NCBI GenBank assembly: GCA_009845645.1
Contig: VXZF01000437.1
Coordinates: 1 to 13,874 of the forward strand
DNA: 13,874 nucleotides
Direction: 5' to 3'
From: Gemmatimonadota bacterium
GTDB taxonomy: Bacteria > Latescibacterota > UBA2968 > UBA8231
A program made the translations under genes and the position numbers. Shown here one piece after another: positions 13,220 through 13,874 of this stretch (positions are counted from its first letter, which is position 1; every line of letters starts with the position of its first letter). Below the pieces are notes generated by a model. That model was not told the origin of the DNA, did not search any database, and saw only the letters and a list, made by a program, of their open reading frames with translations.

Positions 13220-13874
13220 ATGAATAAACAGACAACCCCACCTACGCGCAAAGCGTACGACCCGGATAAATTACAGGCCCTGCTCCAGTACATCGGCCGC
13301 CTGCTGTCCAACGACCAAGAGCGCGCGGCCTTTTATCAGTGCTCGCATACGCCTCCCCCAGCTTCGCTGCGCTTGAACGCACTCCAAGCCCAAGCGCAAC
13401 ACGTCCGGCCCTCGCTGCACCAACGCGGCCAAAACGTGCCTTGGTGCAGCGAGGGCTTCACACTGGAAAGCGACACAAGCCTCGGCCAAACCATTGAACA
13501 CGCTATGGGCGCGTATTACGTCCAAGCCAAGGCCCCCATGCTGGCCGTCGAAGTCTTGGCCCCCCAACCCGGCGAGCGCGTCATCGACCTGTGCGCCGCC
13601 CCAGGCGGCAAGGCCACCCAGATTGCCGCGCACATGCAAAACAGCGGCCTGCTGCTGGCCAATGAACCCCAGCGCAAGCGCATGCCCGCCCTCGTGGGCA
13701 ATTTGGAGCGCTGTGGGGTCGCCAATCACGTCTTGACCCAAGCCCCAGGGACCATGCTGGCGCGTTACTTCCCCAACTTTTTCGACCGGATCCTCGTCGA
13801 TGCACCGTGCTCAGGCGACGGCATCGTGCGCAAAGACCAGAACATGCTCGCCTACTGGTCTCCGCAAGACGCCC
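13220..13874 (+). CDS. RsmF/NSUN-type rRNA or tRNA m5C methyltransferase (5' part)
   Basis: The first 218 residues of an RNA cytosine-C5 methyltransferase are visible; the gene runs off the window. Motifs are an N-terminal SLRLNALQ segment (49-56), GAYYVQAKAPML (97-108), VIDLCAAPGGKATQIA (121-136, SAM binding), LLANEPQRKRM (145-155), NLERCGV (161-167) and ILVDAPCSGDGIVRKD (191-206). Cys197 in DAPCSG is the conserved motif IV cysteine; the catalytic nucleophile in motif VI lies beyond the window. There is no NusB domain, so RsmF/NSUN-like rather than RsmB. The start is ATG 13220, with no clear ribosome site; the preceding in-frame TAA excludes a nearby longer start. It is divergent from the small-peptide/phosphoesterase/M23 operon, with 77 bp between. 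Confidence 0.9.
   Translation, partial: MNKQTTPPTRKAYDPDKLQALLQYIGRLLSNDQERAAFYQCSHTPPPASLRLNALQAQAQHVRPSLHQRGQNVPWCSEGFTLESDTSLGQTIEHAMGAYYVQAKAPMLAVEVLAPQPGERVIDLCAAPGGKATQIAAHMQNSGLLLANEPQRKRMPALVGNLERCGVANHVLTQAPGTMLARYFPNFFDRILVDAPCSGDGIVRKDQNMLAYWSPQDA

Overview
The window reads as a chromosomal segment of a Gram-negative bacterium. The evidence is a TolC-type outer-membrane protein, two lipoprotein signal peptides, a secreted M23 peptidase and an LpxH-like phosphoesterase. GC is intermediate to high (roughly 55-60% by eye), Shine-Dalgarno sites are ordinary and sigma70-type promoters are clear. The lineage is a guess: the UVR-motif protein at 6507-7277 resembles a family I associate with Planctomycetes and related phyla (PVC/FCB or Latescibacterota-like candidate phyla). 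I saw no rRNA, tRNA, insertion sequence, phage gene or CRISPR array.

Layout. (1) 1-101: 3' end of an unrecognised plus-strand gene. (2) 98-2519, minus: an operon transcribed transaldolase -> SIS-domain sugar-phosphate isomerase -> polyprenyl diphosphate synthase, with 9 and 25 bp gaps. (3) 2520-2697: divergent promoter region with a good sigma70 promoter for the TolC-family gene (2698-4137, plus). (4) 4158-4185: a perfect 12-bp-arm palindrome at the convergent junction. (5) 4210-7277, minus: UVR-motif protein -> glycosidase-like lipoprotein (TTGA overlap) -> DksA/TraR-type zinc-finger protein with an extra CxxC. It is served by an exact-consensus promoter (TTGACA, 17 bp, TATAAT) and a leader of about 127 nt. 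(6) 7441-8286, minus: HEAT-repeat lipoprotein. (7) 8370-10168, plus: Mrp-type P-loop ATPase and a Gfo/Idh/MocA sugar dehydrogenase joined by an ATGA overlap, with their own promoter. (8) 10165-13142, minus: a 28-codon membrane-protein ORF -> LpxH-like phosphoesterase -> M23 endopeptidase. (9) 13220 to the end, plus: N-terminal part of an RsmF/NSUN-type RNA m5C methyltransferase that runs off the window.

How they may work together (inference). Transaldolase plus SIS isomerase suggests supply of sedoheptulose-7-phosphate and its conversion to a heptose phosphate for surface polysaccharide. The neighbouring prenyl synthase could supply a lipid carrier, quinone side chain or carotenoid precursor. 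The Gfo/Idh/MocA enzyme resembles nucleotide-sugar 3-dehydrogenases, and the LpxH-like phosphoesterase and M23 peptidase also fit envelope work. No complete pathway is visible. The items I find most worth following are the 28-aa basic-tailed membrane peptide, the six-cysteine DksA-like protein, and the exact-consensus promoter with a structured leader upstream of the UVR gene. I did not find a convincing new defence or mobile system.
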